A stretch of 50,210 bases of DNA. Origin: Avoscillospira sp045652125 (lineage in GTDB: Bacteria > Bacillota > Clostridia > Oscillospirales > Oscillospiraceae). This document shows positions 47,863 to 50,210 of the stretch, one piece after another. The position numbers were made by a program, and so were the translations under genes. Each line of letters starts with the position of its first letter. The stretch's first letter is position 1. The notes below the pieces were generated by a model. The model made no database searches and was not told where the DNA came from. It worked only from the letters and a program-made list of their open reading frames with translations. The stretch covers positions 1 to 50,210 of the forward strand of contig JAZRTT010000051.1 of assembly GCA_045652125.1 (NCBI GenBank), given 5' to 3'.

Positions 47863-48408
47863 TCATCGAAAAGAAAGCACTTCCTCCAGGGGTTTGCGGA
47901 CGGCCTTGCCGTGGGTCTCCTCTGTGGGAACGCCTATTGCCAAAAGGCAGGACACCCGCTGCTCACGGGGAAGCTCCACCAGATCCGATACCTTCTTCTG
48001 GTCAAACAGTCCCATGATCACAGAGCCAAGTCCGGCTTCATGGAGTGCCAGACACAAGGTTTGGACCCCAAGCCCCGCATCGAAGGATTCCCAGTGATCG
48101 CCTTTGTCCGTCGTAGGTGTGCCGTCGTCGTTGTAGCCGGAGATTCCATGGACCGTGGTAATGACCATCAATCCGGCAGCGCCTCGGATATTTTCCCGGT
48201 TTTTGGCAAAGCCAAGAACCCCTTCGTCGGCGATCCTGTCTTTCAGCACCGGATCGTCTATGTAGATATAGCGAACCGTCTGGGAGTTTTTCCATGTGGG
48301 GGCATACTGCGCTGCAGCAACCGCCTGTGCGATCCGCTCTCTGGAAACAGGTTCTTTCTGAAATCGGCGGACACTTCGCCGGGTTTTGATACAGGTAATG
48401 GCATCCAT
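47863..48408 (-). CDS. Nitroreductase-family FMN oxidoreductase
   Basis: A 181-residue flavoprotein of the nitroreductase superfamily. The N-terminal RRSVRRFQKEPV contains the arginines that hold the FMN phosphate; AQYAPTWKNSQ is the following FMN-binding segment, and LAIGVPTEE lies near the C-terminus. The size is that of the short, single-domain members common in anaerobes, often reducing nitro compounds or quinones, or used in cofactor metabolism. The substrate cannot be inferred. AAAGGAGG precedes ATG. It is divergent from the DUF2461 gene with overlapping promoters. Confidence 0.9.
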   Translation of the reverse strand: MDAITCIKTRRSVRRFQKEPVSRERIAQAVAAAQYAPTWKNSQTVRYIYIDDPVLKDRIADEGVLGFAKNRENIRGAAGLMVITTVHGISGYNDDGTPTTDKGDHWESFDAGLGVQTLCLALHEAGLGSVIMGLFDQKKVSDLVELPREQRVSCLLAIGVPTEETHGKAVRKPLEEVLSFR

Positions 48409-48431
48409 AGAAAAGACCTCCTTTTTTCTTG

Positions 48432-48459
48432 ATTATACCATAAAAAAGCAGGTTGGCAA
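48432..48459 (-). promoter_or_regulatory. Promoter of the nitroreductase gene
   Basis: Minus-strand TTGCCA and TATAAT with a 16-bp spacer, 24 nt upstream of the start. Confidence 0.58.
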
Positions 48460-48481
48460 CGGCGATGTTCTGTGTTAAAAT
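48453..48481 (+). promoter_or_regulatory. Promoter of the DUF2461 gene
   Basis: TTGGCA and TAAAAT with a 17-bp spacer. The -35 shares five bases with the -35 of the divergent nitroreductase promoter. Confidence 0.52.
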
Positions 48482-48503
48482 GCGAAGGAAAGGACGTGTT
48501 CTT

Positions 48504-49151
48504 ATGTTTCGGGGTTTTTCGCCGGAAACCATGGATTTTCTCTGGGGGATTCGGCTCAATAACAATCGGGATTGGTTTCTGGCTCACAAGGATTCGTATC
48601 AGAAGCACCTGTATGAGCCCATGAAGCTTTTATCCCGGCAGGTGTTTGACGCCTTTCAGAATACGCCCAATATGGATTTTAAGCTTTCCCGAATCTACAA
48701 GGATGCCCGGATGCACCCGGCTGTGCCTTACAAGGAAAGCCTGTGGTTCGTCATGCGGCCGGAGGGCTATTCCTGGAGCGAGCAGCCTTCTTTGTATTTT
48801 GAGATAAATCCTGAGGGCTGCCATTATGGTTTTGTTTTCTGGGCACCCAAAGCGGCGGCCATGGAGCGATATCGGCAGCTTCTTTCCGAACATCCGGAGG
48901 AATACCCGGCTCTGGTCAAAAAAGCGGAGGCAGCTACGGGACTGATCCTGACCGGTGAGGAGTATGCCAGAAAAAAGCCCTGTCCTCACAAAAAACTGGA
49001 GCCTTATTACAACCGCAAACGCCTGTGGATGGCACAGCAGCTCCAACCGGGAGAGGCGCTGTTTTCCCCCCAGCTTGCCCAACAGGTCATCGATACCCTG
49101 AAAAAGCTCTACCCCCTATATGAATATTGCCTGAAATTTTCTCTGGATTAA
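48504..49151 (+). CDS. DUF2461-family protein
   Basis: A 215-residue protein of the DUF2461 family (TIGR02453). Typical segments are FSPETMDFLWGIRLNNNRDWF at the start, KLSRIYKDARMH and PYKESLWF in the middle, and LYFEINPEGCHYGFVFW, which form the conserved core. Function is not established. ATG at 48504 follows GAAAGGA; the frame extends 17 codons upstream into the promoter region and is not used. It has its own promoter and terminator. Sporulation gene spoIVB follows on the same strand but is a separate unit. Confidence 0.88.
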   Translation: MFRGFSPETMDFLWGIRLNNNRDWFLAHKDSYQKHLYEPMKLLSRQVFDAFQNTPNMDFKLSRIYKDARMHPAVPYKESLWFVMRPEGYSWSEQPSLYFEINPEGCHYGFVFWAPKAAAMERYRQLLSEHPEEYPALVKKAEAATGLILTGEEYARKKPCPHKKLEPYYNRKRLWMAQQLQPGEALFSPQLAQQVIDTLKKLYPLYEYCLKFSLD

Positions 49152-49169
49152 ATATCCTTTTCTGAAACG

Positions 49170-49211
49170 AACTGCCGGATGATGCCGCTCAAAAGCCGTC
49201 ATCCGGCAGTT
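49170..49211 (+). terminator. Terminator after the DUF2461 gene
   Basis: A 13-bp stem (AACTGCCGGATGA with TCATCCGGCAGTT), a 16-nt loop, and a T-rich tail CTGTGTTTTTTT. Confidence 0.88.
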
Positions 49212-49281
49212 CTGTGTTTTTTTCAGGAAAAACTTCTTGTTTTTACTATGTAAAGGCACGATTCTTTTCCCCGGAAACAGA

Positions 49282-49288
49282 CATATTA
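49282..49288 (+). promoter_or_regulatory. Possible sigma-F/sigma-G -10 of spoIVB
   Basis: CATATTA fits the CATnnTA -10 of forespore sigma factors and lies 26 nt before the start codon. I found no matching -35, so this is a weak call. Confidence 0.25.
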
Positions 49289-49314
49289 AATAGGCAAGCA
49301 GGGAGGATATGAAT

Positions 49315-50210
49315 ATGAAAAAAATATGGTTTCGGGCTGCAGCCGCATGGTTTTTGACATGGGTCTGCTGTTTCTGGGCATGGGCAATGCCCACAACACT
49401 CATTCCCGGCGGCTGTACCGTAGGGATCAAATTATACAGCCGAGGTGTGGTCATCACAGGCTTTACGTCTCACTCCGCCGCACAGGAGGCAGGCCTGAAA
49501 ACAGGGGATGTGATCCTTGCTGCAGACGGTCAGGCAATTCATACGGCAGAAGGCCTTCGCAGGAGTCTGGACGAAAAAGAAGTCACCTTAACCATTCTGC
49601 GAAAAGGAAAGAAAGCAGAATACCTTGTGAATCCCGAAGACACAGGGGACGGCCCCCGGTTGGGGACGTATATCCGGGACTCCATGGCAGGCATCGGCAC
49701 TGTCACCTATTATGACCCGGAGACCGGTGCCTTCGGTGCCCTCGGTCACGGAGTAAATGACACAGACACAAACATTCTTTTGCCTTTGGAAGCCGGGGTG
49801 GTCGTGCCATCGTCAGTCTCCGAAGTAAAACGGGGGCAGGTCGGTACGCCTGGAGAGCTGAAGGGTCAGTTCGATGTCCATCGGATCTTGGGGCAAGTAA
49901 AGCAAAACACCCAAAAAGGAATTTTCGGGACTATGGAAACACCTCTTCCCGGCAAACCATTGCCTGTGGCGGAAGCTGCAGAGGTCAAACCCGGTTCCGC
50001 CGCCATTGTATCCAATATTCATGGCGAGAACGTGCAGGCTTATTCTGTGGAAATATTAAAAATTTACACCAACGGTGGAGACAAGGGCAAAAACATGCTC
50101 CTGCAGGTCACAGATCCACAGCTTTTGCAGCAAACCGGCGGAATCGTGCAGGGCATGTCGGGTTCGCCTGTGATTCAAAATGGGCGACTTGTGGGCGCCG
50201 TAACTCACGT
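49315..50210 (+). CDS. spoIVB: SpoIVB peptidase (3' end outside the window)
   Basis: Serine peptidase secreted from the forespore that triggers sigma-K processing in sporulation. The visible 298 residues have an N-terminal membrane anchor (about 8-28), a PDZ domain (about 36-105), and a trypsin-like fold with the catalytic His145 in GALGHGV and Ser284 in QGMSGSPV. The anchor is close to the PDZ, giving a shorter N-terminal part than in Bacillus. ATG at 49315 has GGGAGG eight bases upstream; the earlier ATG 49309 is too close. The frame is open to the end of the window, so the C-terminus is missing. In many Firmicutes spo0A follows; that cannot be seen here. Confidence 0.94.
   Translation, partial: MKKIWFRAAAAWFLTWVCCFWAWAMPTTLIPGGCTVGIKLYSRGVVITGFTSHSAAQEAGLKTGDVILAADGQAIHTAEGLRRSLDEKEVTLTILRKGKKAEYLVNPEDTGDGPRLGTYIRDSMAGIGTVTYYDPETGAFGALGHGVNDTDTNILLPLEAGVVVPSSVSEVKRGQVGTPGELKGQFDVHRILGQVKQNTQKGIFGTMETPLPGKPLPVAEAAEVKPGSAAIVSNIHGENVQAYSVEILKIYTNGGDKGKNMLLQVTDPQLLQQTGGIVQGMSGSPVIQNGRLVGAVTH

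Noticed and set aside
1..50210. tRNA, rRNA, CRISPR arrays, prophage and insertion sequences
   Set aside because: Reading both strands I saw no tRNA T-arm consensus, rRNA segment, regular spacer-repeat array, integrase or transposase. The Lar-like protein alone is not evidence of a phage.

Overview
The window looks like a stretch of chromosome from a Gram-positive, strictly anaerobic, endospore-forming member of the Clostridia, most likely an Oscillospiraceae/Ruminococcaceae-type gut bacterium. The reasons are a SpoIVB peptidase, an HrcA/CIRCE-controlled hrcA-grpE-dnaK-dnaJ operon, a T-box leader before ileS, strong GGAGG ribosome sites, TTGACA/TATAAT-type promoters with 17-bp spacers, a sodium-pumping biotin decarboxylase, rubredoxin, a MetV/MetF methylene-THF reductase, and fairly high GC. 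I could not run a taxonomic search, so the genus is left open. I found about 46 protein genes. I saw no rRNA, tRNA, CRISPR array, prophage or intact insertion sequence; it reads as core chromosome with small intergenic repeats.

Layout. 1-5540 (minus strand): pckA followed by a Na+-translocating decarboxylase operon (alpha, gamma, a BCCP with two biotin domains, beta). 5824-11738: ABC-F ATPase, dapF, a small Lar-like zinc protein, adenine deaminase, lipoate ligase. 11772-16766 (minus): rsmG, cupin, rlmH, a minimal two-gene SUF (SMS-like) iron-sulfur system, an acetyltransferase and a DUF2156 protein. 16920-21637 (plus): metG, then a second, reduced Hsp70 set (membrane-anchored J protein, short GrpE, lidless DnaK). 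21688-25726: rubredoxin, ung, T-box, ileS. 25928-30717 (minus): the canonical CIRCE heat-shock operon. 30852-36693: a small divergent pair around a 32-bp palindrome, prfC, glgB, gltS. 36737-39268: putP and a divergent LysR regulator. 39542-46880 (plus): a DUF3798 ABC importer operon followed by metV-metF. 47065-50210: a zinc-ribbon/coiled-coil membrane protein, nitroreductase, DUF2461 protein, and spoIVB running off the end.

How the genes fit together. PckA with the Na+ decarboxylase could convert PEP to pyruvate through oxaloacetate, giving ATP and a sodium gradient; GltS and PutP elsewhere in the window are sodium-coupled importers that could spend it. The window carries two complete J/GrpE/Hsp70 sets. 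One is canonical and CIRCE-controlled. The other has no CIRCE, a membrane anchor on its J protein, and an Hsp70 that has lost its helical lid but kept the acidic C-terminal tail. A family of intergenic repeats (TTGACAATT arms around two small hairpins whose stems change together between copies) occurs at five sites, including two inside the heat-shock operon. The best candidates for something undescribed are the lidless membrane-linked Hsp70 set, the covarying repeat family, and the DUF3798 transporter of unknown substrate next to metVF.
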